64,000 nt of DNA from Oxyruncus cristatus (GCA_013399855.1 VXAY01006938.1:1030528-1094527); one strand, 5' to 3'. Shown: positions 14,269 to 29,300, counted from the first letter of the stretch. Numbers and translations are program-made. The notes: generated by a model not told the origin, from the letters alone.

Positions 14269-17200
14269 CTGGAAAACCAAACTGAGTTTTGATTACCACT
14301 AGGTACCTACTGACTCTTTTGTGTGACTGCCAAAGGAGTTTTGTACAAATCCCAGGTATCTGGGCCATGTAGTAAAACCCACGAGTTTTATCACAGACAT
14401 TATATCCTCACATGAACAGTTTTAACAGATCCATCGTTATGCCACAGAATACAAGTGTTGTGTGCAGGGACTCCATTCCGGCTCAGAATTTAATTTGGCA
14501 TTTTATAGCAGACAGCTTTCTGCCAATGTACTGTGTATAGACAATATTTTATAACCAAGTTAAAGCATACTTGCTCTTTTAGGGAGGAAGGAGCTGCAAA
14601 TCCATGCAAGCAGTGGGATTTTACAGAAGAAATTTTGACTTCATTAAGCTTTTATTTATTAAAGGCTAGATTCATGTTCATTTGCCACAACACAGGTGAA
14701 AGAAATCAAAAAATGTCACAATCTGCATATTTCGTAATGCCAGAGACCTCTGCCAAACGTTAGGGCACAGGCTTCCCTAAGTCTGCCTACGAATATTTTG
14801 GAAACACTACAGATACACTGTAGGTTAACAATAGGTAAAACACAACCAGCTGACGATTTCAAAACAGAGCCCCTCAGGAGCAGAGGAGGAGATGCAACAT
14901 TGCTACTCCACTGACCTCCTAACACCTGAGCCCCACCACCACAACCAGCCATGCTTCATCCCCACCACCTCCAGCACCTCTGCTGAACAGTTCCTGCCTC
15001 TTGAAGTTACAATACAAGAGCTCCAGATCCTACCTCAAAGGTGGATAAAGCACGCGTGAAGTCACACGTTTGCCAAAAAACAGGGGTGATGTTGGGCTGA
15101 CAGGGGCACAGAGGCAGACGCCTGTGTCTGTTGCAGCACTTCAGCCTGTCTCTCCCCTCCTCAGCGCTACCCACCCCACTCTCTCTCCCTGAGCTTCTTA
15201 TGTGTAGAGAAAGGCAGATTCTCTTTACAGTCTCTTCTGCAAGGATTTCATGGAGCTGAAGTGCTCGTTTATTTTCTTTCCCATCCAAACCCAGGACTTG
15301 TACAAAACCAGAAGGTAGATTGTCTCACTTCACTGTTTTTTTTTTAAGCTGACTGCTTTCCAGCAGCATTTCCCAAAGAAAAAGCATGTGCACCATCACT
15401 CTATCATCCTGCTCCTCCCTGCAAATTTGAAGCTATATGCCAGTCTCAACCACCTGCAACAGAAAAGTAGTTTCAGATGTAAGGATTACAAAGACTGCCA
15501 AAGACTGTTTTACTGAGGTTAAACTCAGGTAAAGCTTTCTCAGCCTATAATAACACCAAGTGAGAATTACTAACATACTTTATTAGTCTCCTCTCTTAAA
15601 AAGACATTAAGAAAGGGCAACAGTGGTTATCTGCCTGTGTCTTTACCACTGTTGGGATCAACAGTTTTACAGAAGACAGAGACACCACTGCCTCAGCAGG
15701 GTTCAAGATGCCATGGTGGTACACAAAAAGGCTATAAATGTCAGCCTTCTTCAGGGTAAACATTGATACAAGATATATCAAGACATATCTAAAGACAATT
15801 TTTTTCTTTTGTTAAACTTTGAAGCATTTCATCTTTCAAAGCTGATGTCCCTAACAAAATGGTATTGACACTGCAAAGTCAAATCAAAAGGCTGACAACA
15901 ATGGACAAGAAATAGGTATCAGTAGTTTCCACTGAAGAAAAATATGGGGCTGCAGAGAGCTTTTTCTATGTGAAGGAATGAAGCATTCCTACTAGAGGAA
16001 AAGACTCAGCACAACATATAACCTACAGAACAGAAAATATTGTCTCTTCTTTCCCTGGAAAATTTTAAAACATCAGTGCTCTTTGCAAGGACTCTGCTCT
16101 GACATGAGTTTAGGGAAAGGATGGAAGCAGATGACTTCTCAGAGAAGAAACAGAAACAAACAACTTCAATAGGGATTTGTGAATGGTTTGCCTGAAAATT
16201 ACAGTCTCTGATCTTGTAAATGAATGGTAAAGTTCTTCAGCACTTCAAAAGGAGGATTATCAGCTTTTCAGGGCTGTTTGCTTGGTATATAAATAAATGG
16301 GGTGCTTACTTGGGCAAGAGCACACACTACCAGGCAAGGTAGAAGGTCAGAAGAGGTGAGGAGTTACATCAAAACTGTGCAGCTTGACAACATGGCCAAG
16401 GAGTTGGGCACCGCAACCACGTTGCCCATTTTCGCTTTTAATCCTTTGAGCAAGTCAGCCAAAGATGCATCTGCTGAGGGAGAAACAGAGACCATCACTG
16501 TTCACAGAGACATGAGAAGTGAGCTTTCCAAACACTGTCAGACTGTCCTCAGGTCACTTTACCAATGCAAACTGGAAAAATGAAGACTCAAATTTGAACA
16601 GCATTTTTCACCATTAGAGTGAAAAGACCTTTCACAAAGGACATTTTATTTGCCTAGGAAAACCCAGCAAATCCCTGTCAGTCTGAGGGCTTGGACGTAT
16701 GTCAGCTGCATGATCTGAGTCTTGTTTGCACCTGTGGTGAGTTTTAGGGTTCCTTTCTTATACTAGGTCAGAGATTAGACATATTTGCTTTCTCAAAATG
16801 CTGACAATTACATTGTCTCTCTTGAGAAGGAGAATTGTAAAGCTCAAGGCTGTTGAGAGTTTTCTTTCAAAGGCTACAAGAAATGATTCTTTAACATTCT
16901 GGCTGGAAAGAGGAGCCAGTAGAGCTATCCGTACTGTGGCTGTACTACAACTGAACATTCATTTCCACTTGGAGCAAGATAAAGGCAGACTGAAAGACAT
17001 CTGGGTAATTCCAAGTGACAAACTCACAAAAATGTTAGCAATCAGTCATAGACAGAAGGTCGTGCCTCCATTCTCTGTGAGGCTCCTTCTCTCCCCACAG
17101 CAAAACAGCCAGGAAAGTCATTCACAGCATGGCAGCCAGGATGGTTCTCCGTAGAAATGCTAGATTTTTCACCCTGTTTGGGATATCTGGAAAGAAAAAC

Positions 17201-19703
17201 TGTTGGCAGCAAGAGACTGAGAAAGAATGAATACAAACACTGCAACCAGGTGTTAGTCAAGAATGAAAACCTTCTGATCTGTGTGAACAGCAGAGGGAAC
17301 CACAAAGAAATCGCATCTTTCAGATGCTTTCTTGATGCTGTCCCTGTGATACAGACACAGCTCAAGAACACTGCAGGAATGACAGGTGGAGAGATCTGAC
17401 TGAACATACCTAATTCACAATTATCCTCCTAAATCTTCAAATCTATAACCTAAATCTGTGTGCCACATGACATCATACAGATCTTGTCAGTAGCTCGGTT
17501 GTTGCCTCTCCTTTTGTATATTTGCTAGTCACAGGAATAAGGAGCTATGTTTTGGTAAATAGGTCCTTGGTCCCACCTCTTGTCTGACACCTTCAACGAT
17601 GATAATTCTGAGCTGTGCCTTTTCTTCTTCCCTCAGAACTTTTCACATGTGTTTTTGTTGGTGCTGAGCACCTTCACACCCATCACCAGAGAGTCTGATT
17701 TCTCTCACTTTAGATGTGTATGTGCCCCAACCTACCCCCATTACATGCAGCTGACACCGGAAAGAGTATGTCTCCCACACCATGGGAAAAAGGCTTATGC
17801 AGTAAAGAGAAACAGAGGCCCTTCTTCTCTCAGTACTATTCCTGGCACAGATTATCCACTTCAGTGATATAAAAGTGTGTCATCCCAATATTATACTGTC
17901 TCAGGATATTTTCATTCAAATGATTGAAAATGACTTCTCAGACTCCAAAGGGACATATCAAACAGCTGGGCAAAGACACTGAGGACACTTTCCATCACCT
18001 GTGCAGGGAAAAGAATGGACAAAACCAAGCATATTGTTCTTGGACTGCTCCAGAACAGTAATTAATACACTGCTATGTGGGCTAGCAGAAGCAGCCAGGA
18101 AAGTCTACCTGTCAGAGTGCTTAATAGTTTTGAGAGAGTCTCATGTCTTATCTGATATGGGCTCTCCATGCGGAGTCAAATGGGATTATTATTTTCGTAA
18201 GACAGTTGAAATTTATAGCACTCTTTTCTTGCTCATGGTGGGGCTGAGATTTTCCTTCATCTTATTCTTCTGTATTGTTACCTCTGTCATTGTGAAGCTG
18301 AGCACCCCATCTACAAGGCATCTGAGTAAGCCCAAGTATGCTTCCCTGAAGTCCAGGGCTTTCTCTCTGTCACTTGCCTTCCTCACACCCCCTTTCATAT
18401 CAGCCACTGTATGCTGACTGACTCGCCCCAGCCTTTATGTCCTGTCGGAAGATTTTCTAGTCTCTAGTTCTCCCTCGGTGTAGGGCAGCCTCCTTCTGCC
18501 CAGGGGACACGCCTCCCAGTGTTTTGTGGTTCCAAAACAAAACCGTGAGCAGTTTTGTTTTGTGAGCCGCCTGTGAGCAGCCAAAACATGTCTGCACCAT
18601 TACGATTAGCATGACTCACATTTGTAGACATTATTAGTCTTGGGTTGAGAGAGACTGGCCCTGCACTCCAGCACTGGGGTGTGCACCTGCAGTGGTAGAG
18701 AGGGAGATGTAGATCCCTGGTTGGAAGCAGCATGACTTTCCCTGGCTGCAAATCCTGCTTTGCCCCTGCACTTTTTGATTTTTAAAACTCCTTTCTCTAA
18801 CAAAAAGGCTCAGCTTTCACCAAGAAAGACCTTCAAAGAATAATTTAATTTCACAAAATCCTTTACATGGTAAAGACTATAAATCCCCTTCAGCTTTCAC
18901 ACAGAGCCTTGCTGAATGTAGTGTTTTCACCAGTCAGTGCTGGGTCAGGTCGCTGACCACAGAACCAACCAGGCATCACTACAAGTGACTTAAAGAAACC
19001 TAGATGTTACAAATTAATTTGTTGTTTCAGATGAGATGGCAGCAAACTAGCTATAAGTAAATGTACATAAAATGAAAATGGTAATGACTGGCTCCAGTCA
19101 CTGAATATCTTCAAGCAGGCACTGAATTCCAGGGAAACAGAAGGTATATCGCAGAGGGGCGTCACACTTCAGTGATGGATTGTTTAGATGATTCTAAGCA
19201 GTGGAAATGCAGCCTAAAGGTGGAAACCCCTCAGATTTTGGTAAGAAATATGTACTCACTGGGAAGTATTAAAAAGAGATTCCATACCTTACCCTTAGTA
19301 TTTAATCATCCACAGAATGAATTCCCATACCAACTACTATATGATAAGAGCTGGGCCAGGTTTTGTAGATAAGTAAATTTCATATTGTAACAAAGGTTGT
19401 AAAACACGGCTTTAACCAATAATGAATAAGTATGCACAAAGACTTTCCTGTGCTTGTCATACCACCTTCACATAGTGAATAGTTTATCTTTGGACTTCAG
19501 CTTGAAATGTAACACCCGAAGTGAAGTGGATGCGTCAGCGGTGACGGATTGCTGCCATCCTGTGGCAAACACATGTAATTCAGACCGACGCTTGCCTCAG
19601 AGAAAATCTTCTTTTAAAGGTGGCATTTTAGACAGAACTCTAACTAACTCATATTATTCTTAATTGCCACAAAAGGAAAGTTAAGATCTTCAGATCTTAG
19701 AAA

Positions 19704-19752
19704 GCCGTGGGCCATTACAGCCGTGGGCTGTAATTACATTACATTACATTAC
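19704..19752. repeat. Compound repeat: duplicated gccgtggg unit and ATTAC tract
   Basis: The unit gccgtgggccattaca is followed by a near copy gccgtgggctgtaattaca, and the copy runs into a short tandem ATTAC tract. Confidence 0.8.
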
Positions 19753-22700
19753 TCTCCTATGCAGAAAATAAGGACCAGAGAATTGGAAATAAGGACAAGA
19801 GAATGGACTCATGTCACCTTTTTACTTGGAGGTGTATTGCAGTACTCAGTGGTCTAATTCCAGAAAGGATGCTCACGCTAACCCTGTTCTAACCCTAACC
19901 TTATCAGACTGCCAGTTCCAGAATGCACATCAATAAAAGCAAATCTCTGTTTCTGATGGTAACTGTGCTGGTGTCCTCAAGTGAAAAAGCTCTGCAACAA
20001 CCTGGTTGCTGCCAGCAACTCCCAACATAAACTTGGTGAGGTTTCTGAGATGCTTCTCCGCTTACTGAGACACAACTTCCCCTCTTCAAAGCCGTAAGTC
20101 TCAACTACATATGCTCCATGGGATACTTAAGAAGGAGAAGAGGCTTACACAAATGGAAACACAAATGAGGAGCCTCCACGCTGGGGAAGGGGGAAAAGAA
20201 AAAACACTGGAGTAGCAGGGGGACGACAATGGTCCTGCCATGTTTTTCTTACTGAGGCATGGAGGAAAGGTTACCACAAAAGTAGCCTTTGGCAAATGGG
20301 GATGAGCAGGAATAAGAAGGATCACAAACAAAAGAAGGGGTAGAAAGGTCCACCTGGAAAGGAACATCGGCAGAGGCAGGGAAAACTAGTCACTGTCGGA
20401 CTCAGTCCTGCTCAGGAATCACAGATCAGAAGGAAGCAATGAAAACCTTCCAGTTGGTCCAGCTGTTTCATCTCCTGAGTCAGTAAGTCACTGCTGGCAG
20501 CAACACTGAGTATCTGGTCTTACCTTCTCAGGTCTATCCATCCACAGGTGATCTCCACTTCCTCCTGAGTTCTTCTCGTGTGAGAACACGATTGTCTCCT
20601 GGCCTTCTAACACCTTGTGATAGCTCAACTCTGTTATTGCTTTCAGCTGTGACAACTTTCAGCTGTGAGGACTGTTAGTTCCAGGAAATAAAGTTTCTAC
20701 AAAAAAAATGCTAAAGGTATGGTCTGCATGGTATGTTCTCATCTCATGCTCCTGATACTGCTCTAGTTATTAAAACATGCTTGTGAATTGTTTAGGGATA
20801 ATACTAACAGAAAGCATATTGAAATCTATTCTGTGTTCTTCATACCCTTACTTATTTAAATAGGTTTTTCAAATTTTGAGCTTTTTTTGGGAAAATAAAT
20901 CTGGTTATAGGTCAACTTTGTTCTGGGAGCCATTTGTAAGAGTGCAGAATTGTCTGTAGGCAGTCAACAGAGCTGTTGATCAACTTCTAAAAGAAAATGT
21001 CACTATGAGTTTATGTTGAAGGGCACATGACAAGGAACGGTCATTAGTAGTTTGCTAACCCAAACATGCATGGAAGATACAGGGCTCTTAAAATTATCCT
21101 GAAGGCTACAGGATCTTACTTGATTTTTACCCTAAATTTCAACACATTACTTTTCTAAGCCAGGAAAATTGTACTTCACTCTAACCTCTTAAGTCAGTTC
21201 AGCGCAGTACAAAATTCAGTGGGACACTGGAAAGGCAGTGGAATCAGGAAAAAAGACCTCTGTCCATCCTTCATGGCTGAAATGCCCTATAGAGATCTTA
21301 AGGATGGTAAGGAACCCATCCTACTGAAGGTGCCATCACTGGACAGTGCAGTGGTTCTGCGAGACCCTTATTCAATACCAAGTGCTCATGCAGCACAGCT
21401 CAATCTTTTATGATCTCAGATATGGATTTAAACGAAACAATTTTTCAATTTTAGGCAAAAGCTCAGTGTTTCTTGTGACAATGAGGTTTGGATCACGCTA
21501 ATACAACTGTTTTCTCCATACACCAACAATGGATGCATGTAGAAGGAAGCACATCTCTACTCAACTATTTTCATGTTATTCCTAGGAGAAGTATCAACTT
21601 CTTCTGGAAATGAAAGTGACAGAGGTTCTCCATTTTTCCTTTTCAAATTTACCTCAAGGACAATTTCTATCCCACAGGAAAGAGGTCAATGCAGGTAATA
21701 CTGTGATGTTTTTCCATGATGAAATAAACAGCTGTGTTTTGAGGGACTTCTATGCTAATTTAGGAATCTTCCAAACACAGATTTCAAAATACAAAGACAA
21801 GCAGCATTATCTATATGGTGCTTTCTTTGCACGATTCGTTTTCCTGTGAGGGCAATACAAGCAGAAGGAGAAACATTCCTGGGAGCAGTCAAAGATTTGT
21901 CTGCAGAAAAAAATGAACTGGCATTTTAACAGCAATGCTGCCATTCCACTCCAAAGACTTCCAGCACACCAACCTGCTTGAGCTAGGGAATGAAATATTC
22001 CTGAAGGCCAAAAATGCAGTCAGTGGGCAAAACTGGATTGTTTTCTTTGAATTGATCAGTCCACTGAATATCATCAGGGGACCACAGAACTGTGCAGGAT
22101 TGCGTATCAACAGGAATAGATGTAGATCTGAATTTTCTTTCCAGAGTTTTGAAAAAAAGTGGGGCATTCTCCAAACACTTTCCTGATAAAGAAAATCCAA
22201 ACACTTTACTTTCTTTACTGAGTTTTTCATCCCCATTGTATTCAGCGTAAGTTAAAACATGTTGTTTTCTAGAAGTATGAACCTGAATTAATAAATCTGC
22301 ATGTGATGCTGCAGAAAATGAAGATGAGTATTTATTACATAAAGCTAACATAAAACCCAAACACAAAAATGGGTTGGAAAATGAACAAGAAAATTATGGG
22401 TTCTTTTTAAATTAGCATTAAGTGTGATGAGAGGCTTCCATCCAATTTTTGCAGATTATAAACAAGAAAAAAACCCTGCAGCAACAAAATTCAGTAACTA
22501 AATCTCCCAGTTCATATAGTTTCTTCAAGAATTATTGTTACGACTGGACATTGATCAGCTAGTCCACACAGCTATTGCTGATCGAGACATTCAAACAAAA
22601 CAGCAAGAATTCCTGGGGTAGGTCCTGGTCAAAAGAATGTAAGGGAACAAGACCCTTAATTTCACCAGTTAGGACAAAGCACTTAAACAAAAGCATTCCT

Positions 22701-24099
22701 TCCAGCTCCTTGTGGTAAGAAACGCTGCAAGGAAGGTATCTAGCACTTCTCCATCATTTGATGGGCCCTATAAAACCCTCCTAGCACACTGCTACCTGAA
22801 AAATTGTAGACACGTTGAAAATAAATCATATTGTCTTCACATTACAACAGGCAGCTTTTCTGTATCACCGTTTCTTTTTAGGCTTAAAATAACACTTCTG
22901 TGCCCCCAAGAGAAGCAGAACACTGAATTCACAAAATATGACTCAAGATCCATTTTGTTCTGATATTTCCTTTTTTAGTGCATGACAGTTTCAGTGTTTT
23001 CTGAAGTGTCTTTATTACCAGGGATAACTTTGAGGTTCATGTGAAGTTTTAAAAATTAGGATTGATACCTGATCAAAAAACAGTTCCACCATTGGCCAAA
23101 AGAAAGATACAGTGCAGAATGACAAGAGGAGTCAGTAGGTTCCACTTGGGTGCATCAGAGCCAGTATCTTTGCCAAGAGGCCCTTCCCAACTGAAATGGG
23201 GTAGATGCTGTTTTAAGTGAAGCTGCTGATCTCCACTGCCTATGGCAGCCAGACGTGGAGAAGCAAGCTTCGTGCTGCACAGGCTCTGCACCACCTACGG
23301 CTTCAGGAGTTTAAACCTGTATCTTAAATTGTCCCTTTGGAAGTGAGGAGGCAGCTGCTGTGAAAGATGCTGCGCAGACGCCTGTCTGATTATCAACACT
23401 GTCGCCAAGCAGGCAGAATGTCATTTCTGGTCTAGCTACGGCTTCCAAGTGACAAGCATGCAGAAAGAATCCCAAGGTAACACACTCTGGAAACAAAAAT
23501 TATGTGAACGACTACAGTAAATGACCACTCCAGGTTAAAGGCTACAATTACCTGGCACAGTCAACAGCAGATGTTCTTTATCACCAATTTCCTACCCCAG
23601 TTGAGAGTCCAGCTAAATCATTATCTTTCACCACAAGGGAACTGACATCGTTTTCCAGTTTCTTTCCTTAACCAAGAAAATATAATTCTAGGACTCTTAA
23701 CTACCTCTGTCCACAGTTCCTGACTCAAAATTCAGCTCTGTCCAGCAAGCAAATAAACTTGAAATGAAATAGCTGAAAACACAGAAAAAAGGGTTAGTTA
23801 AAAAACAAAACAGGAAAAAAAAACAAATGAAAAAAAAAGAGGATATTACAGCAAGTGATACAAATGACTTAAGTACCTTAAAATTCAATGACTTTAGGGG
23901 GACTTTGCTTCCAGGACTCTTCATATCAAACATGAAATGCAGTTTGGTAAAAAAAAGTATTTTTACTAAATCTCTGGTAGGCCATCTGTCAGTTACTGTT
24001 TTTGGGTGGCCATTTACAGCTGTCACATGCAGAAACTAAAAAGAACAGTGAAATCCATCTCCCTGAAAGAATGCAAGATTCAATAATGGATCTGGAAAA

Positions 24100-26326
24100 A
24101 GGATGCGTAATAGAGGATACAAAGTGCACAGAACTCAGCAGAAAAGCAGGTTTGCATGATTCTTTTTATTCAAATGTTTTGAGATCTATGTTTTTATGTA
24201 CATATATAAGTATACATATAATACTTGCCATCTTTGGCAGCTGTTGTTTAATGCGTACAAGGTAAACAGGTACTTTTCATAATGAAATCTTGTTTAGTTG
24301 GATGAGGGGCATGAAATACTGAAGCAGCTGCTTAGCTCACTAAAGCTGTTTCTGGTCTTTAGTGGCAAGTTTTCTTTCCAGTTTCATTACTTTCAGTATT
24401 TCATGACTTTAAGTCACCCAAGATTTGCTACAAGTAACACAAACTTTGTCAAAAGATTTTTTGTTGTTGTCTTTTTCTTTTTTTTAAATTCTTCCCTTGG
24501 TTGTTGTGGTTCTACATTTGTTTGGTTTTGTTTGTTTGTTTATTTGGGTTTTTTCTCCATCTTGTCACTTCAAGCCTCAACAGCAGACTGAAGCACCTCT
24601 GAATAGATCTCATATAGACATGGTGGGTTTCACATGTGCACCTTTTTAAAAATAAAGCAGGGTCACCCCCCTTTGCCAATTTCCAGGCATCAACATCACG
24701 TCAACATCAAGAATTCCTATACAAAAAACATGCCATAATGAGTTCATAACACATCAGCTACAGAAATAAACGGCAGCTCTCTTTTTCAGAAAAACCACAA
24801 ATGAATTAAAATAAAGCAATGAAAAAACTTTTTCACTTATGACCCACTTATGCAGAGTATCTATTTATTCCTGAGCAGCCTGGCAAGTATGTGGTCAAGT
24901 GGAGGAGAGAGAGAAAAAAGAATTTTAAACTGAAAAATTTATGGTCTGAAAAAGGCACAAAAGACAAAAATTCGGAGGTCTTTAGAAAAAAAAAAAAAAG
25001 CATTATGAGTACTATTCTTAAACTGAATATGTTTCACTGATCAAAATAGTATTTGGTGGTGATGATAAAATTGAGCATTTAAGTGATGCAAAGTATTCAA
25101 GAGCAAATTTAACTAATAAAAACCCTAAAGACTTCAAATGGAAAAAAACATTTGAAGAAAACACATTTTTATCTCTTTAGAACCTTATATTCCAGTGCCT
25201 TTAGATATTCAGTATATAAATCTGGGTATAGAATCAATAGGAATTCAACCCAGAAAATAGTTCCTTTTACTTATTAGTACTCCTTACACCTCAATCTAAT
25301 CTTTAAGACTGGCAAAATTACTTGTGACAAATATTTAATGTTGAGATTATGGGGTATGTTTCTTGTACAGGATTTGTAAAATACATTCTCATCTGTTTCA
25401 ATGCAGACACATCATCACAGAGCAGACAGTGCATACAGTTTACAAGAGAGATTTGTAGTAAAATTTAGATACACAACAACAAATGTCTCCATATAATACT
25501 AATTTGGAAGCCAGGTGCAAGTTATTCAAACTGCACGTGTACTTTGAAAAAGATACTGTCTTTTAAAATGTTTATATATTGATGCATTTAATTAAGATCA
25601 AACTCTTAATAAAATCTGTAAAATTATAGCAGCAATATGGGAGCATATCTAAGCCACGTGAACATTAATAGTTAAAATAAAACCAAATATGAAATATTAC
25701 ATTTCTCAGATGTTTGTGTTAAAGAATTGGTAACACACAATTACTTATGTCAAACCAAAACATCTAGATTGGTTCATGTATGAACAATACTGTTGTACAG
25801 TTCAACGTTATTGTTTTCAAAGAAGTGTTGATTGCTGACTTTCACCAACACCATCCTGGAATGAGTCCTGGAGAACTCACTTGAATCCTTAATTCCAAGT
25901 CTGGCTATGATCCTTTTTTCATCTTTGCTACAAGAGCTAAGGATGCTTTTAAATATGGATTCCTTAAAATGAGGCTTGTTTTATATACACTATTCAAAGT
26001 TTACTTTTCCTTCCAACAACAAAATGTGCGGGAGGATTTACTACATGCTATACAATGTAAAAATAGACTTCAAAAAGTCTGAACAATGCAAGTAAAACTG
26101 TACAATGTTTGTTCCCTGCTCCAGTTCATTGCACTATTTAGTTAAAATGGATGAGTTGTCATGCCCAGACGACTTACTGTAGGATCAGAAAATCCACATA
26201 CACACAGAGGAGGTAAATGCATACTCTTTTAGGTATAGTGCCAAATGAAAAAATACTATGAGTTATATCCACAGAAAGCTTCTCATCAAAGAAAGGAGCA
26301 TGGCTAATTCTGAAAGGCAGCCCTCT
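24100..26326 (-). other. FEZ2: FEZ2 3' UTR and candidate polyadenylation signals
   Basis: This AT-rich stretch directly follows the FEZ2 stop. On the minus strand AATAAA occurs at 24869-24864, 24544-24539 and 24170-24165, so a 3' UTR of about 1.5 to 2.2 kb is likely. The middle signal lies in a CAAA-type simple repeat and is less credible. I cannot tell which site is used. No coding continuation was seen. Confidence 0.55.
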
Positions 26327-26343
26327 TCATGTGGGACACAGAA
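26327..26343 (-). CDS. FEZ2: FEZ2 coding exon 9, 17-nt terminal coding part with stop
   Basis: After the acceptor TTTTGCAG at 26344, the sequence TTCTGTGTCCCACATGA completes Val (G+TT) and reads Leu-Cys-Pro-Thr-stop, giving the FEZ C-terminus ILKVLCPT. It lies 5.2 kb from exon 8 and is too short for ordinary ORF detection. The exact frame join and the residues expected for the family make it convincing. Confidence 0.93.
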
Positions 26344-29300
26344 CTGCAAAAGAACCACAAATACATCTTGATAAACATCAGTGAAGTTGGTCTATGTAAA
26401 AATGTAACGTATATACTAAAATATTTAAATGTTGGATTCTACCCTACTAGTAACAGAGTAAAATCTAGAAATCTTTTGAAACTGGCAATTAAGTTATCAG
26501 CCTCTCTCAAAAGGTAATTAAGTGACACAACCCACTATCTTTAACTAACTATCCAGAAATGAGTTAACTAAAGGTCATGTCTTAAACAGTGCTTTTTGAA
26601 GTGTTCTATGAGAAAACAGAACATTAAATAGCAGGTGACGCATGCAGTTGTATTTTAAAAATATGCACTGACAAATTGAGATTCTAACTCTACTTTCTAA
26701 TTCTGGTGTGTGTACAAGTATCACACAGTGGAAAGGTAAGACATGTCCTTCACGTGTTTCTCATTCCTGTTTCAACGTAAGACACAAACCTCAGAGCAAT
26801 CCAGCTTTCAAACCAATGCTAGCACAACACAAAAGCAAATAAAGAAGTCAGGTGTAACAATTAAACAAAAACTTCCAAGTCAAGAAAATAAATGTTCTCA
26901 TTATCTGAAACACTTGCATAATTTAAGAATATAACAAGGTGTATATTAAAACAAAAAATATTTAAGGTTTTACTTGAAAGAACAGATATGAAAGAGCAAG
27001 CTGAAAGATGAAAAATTACTGTTTTCATGACATCTGCATCTAGAAAAAACAAAACTAGGTATTTCATACATTTTACTAAGTAGTAATGTATAGCAGACTA
27101 TTTGTAGAACTGTATTTTTATGTCACAATTACTGTTTAAGGAAGGACTTAAGGAAAAGAACACAGAACTTATCAGTAAATGCATCTCGCAACAGTTTACT
27201 GTAATGACACATCTGATTACAAAGGCATTCATTTCAGCTATGAATACATACTTATATATTGTTATATAATAGTTATGTTTCAAAAATGTCACAATTATTT
27301 ACACTTATTTGTGTTCTTGAATTAAGGAAAATATTAACCTTGAAAAGATACAGAGAATGATTAATTAATTCATTCAGTCCAGAAGTGTGCTTTTTAAGAT
27401 AAAGTGTTGGTTTGGTCCTTCTTTCCCTGTCAACAAATTCATTCCCTCACCCTTTTTCAAATCCCAATTTCTACGTCATGACATCTAGTGATAAAATATA
27501 ATAACAATTTTGATATATTAAAATATATTCAGAATAAATTATGCACAATTGCAAATGCTGATCAATTTCACCTTACCATCTATTTTAATTCTAAATCTAC
27601 ACAATATTAAAATATTACAGGAATCATATGCTGGTGGGAGAAGAACTACAATTTACTTGCAAAGCAAATCATTAAGTCCTTTTCATTATTGTTAAGTTCA
27701 GGATAGAAATGTTCCCTGAAAAGTCAGAACAACATGACCCAACAAAAGGAAAAAATTCCCTTGAAAATAATTTAGCCTTCAATAAGAGCAACATGAACAA
27801 GAGGAGGTACGTTACTACATTGGACCCAACTCTACACAGAATATGTATTTAGTCTGGCTTTGGGACACTTACCTGTGATGAAATATTCCCTGTGGAAAAG
27901 AGCCAGGGGAGAGCTAACTGACCCCTGGAAAGAGGGACTTAAGCATGAGGAAAAAAAATGATATTTTTAACATTTTAGGTGACACAAGGGAGCGGTAGAA
28001 ATTGGGAAAAGAGAATGCTTTTAAAAAAGCAAACATCAGAAATAATTTCAAACCTAATAATCCTATTGAGAAGTACGTATGTTTTTTTCCCTAACGTGAA
28101 ATGCACTAAGTTGCACCGTTCTTTGTAATTTCTTTATTATACTGGATTTGCACATCCCATGTTCTGAGGATTTCTATTTGCAGCATTTCAGAAGCATTAG
28201 CTGGTTATGAAAAAAAAAAGTAAAAGAATGATCCGTGGAAGATCAACAGCCGATCTGGCTGCAGAATTCTCCTTCAAGTTTCAATTCTGTGCTCCAGCTC
28301 TTGCCCAAAGTGTCTTGCCAAAACAAATCTATTCCATCATTATTAAACGAAGATAGAGACTATCAGACAGCGCAGATGGAAGAGATCTGTGCGTGTCTTC
28401 CTACATGATCCAAATTTCAGAATTATTTTGGCATTTAGTTCAAGTTATTCAAGATAGTGAATGCTACAAAATACTTTGAATTTCAAAGAAAACGTAAACT
28501 CATTTCACTGACTTTTGGGGTTTTTATTATCAGAACATCAGTAATGTGGTAACAATTCCTGTTACTTCACCACTTACCGCTCAACCTTACGGTTCCATTT
28601 ACTTTTCCAGGCTCACAGCATTCTTATTTTTATTTTTTCCCATTGCATTGTGCCAACAATACTCTTTTTCCTGATATTTTTCTTCAGCTCTTGCTTCGAA
28701 AAAATTTAAGTAACTTTTCAAGAGCGGCCACCAATATCTGGGAAAGTTTACTAATAATTCTGTGGACAGCCAAAACACCCACATAAGACTGCATATTCTA
28801 ATTTTTTTCATACCATAGAATAACAAGACAGTGCTGTTTTAAAAAAATCATTAAGGGCTTACTTTTAAGATTTGTTTTTTTCACTGCTGTGTAGAATAAA
28901 ATATAAAGCTTGAAAGAAGGTTTTAGTGCAAACAAATGCCAAAACAACCAGATTTTCCATAAAGCTACACATATCCTACTGTCACATGTAACACACTGTC
29001 TGGTTTTTTTGTTGTAAGATTGGAAAAAATGATCCTCAAAGGGACAACCAGTTAATAGATTTTAACAGAACAAAGTTATGTTTGGTGATATAATTCACAC
29101 TTTTCAAAATTTCATTTCTTGATTAATGCTTAAGAAAAAGCAGTAAAATCCATTCAGTGTATGACAACAGCTGGATCACAGATGAAAAAATTGTAAAATG
29201 AATACAATTATCACTATACCATATGGATTATTACCACTGGATACAGAAATTCTTTTGGAAAACAAATTCAAACCCCTAAATCTTCATAAAGATTTTTACC

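Larger units (their letters stand above)
10721..24099. other. Intergenic downstream of FEZ2, no gene recognised
   Basis: No recognised coding exon lies here. The segment contains the exon-like candidate at 14119-14268 and a small compound repeat at 19704-19752. The open frames, including a 138-codon one at 18001-18417, resemble no family I know and lack splice or start context. Confidence 0.6.

Noticed and set aside
18001..18417. 138-codon plus-strand frame with hydrophobic segments
   Set aside because: No family resemblance and no splice or promoter context; this length is expected by chance in a window of this size.
19876..19901. Telomere-like aaccctgttctaaccctaacc
   Set aside because: Only two or three imperfect TTAGGG-type units; too short for an interstitial telomeric array. 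The similar words near 47168 are equally short.
1..24099. Search for VIT (vitrin), the neighbour of FEZ2 in mammals
   Set aside because: No LCCL or von Willebrand A exon could be recognised on either strand; it may lie outside the window.
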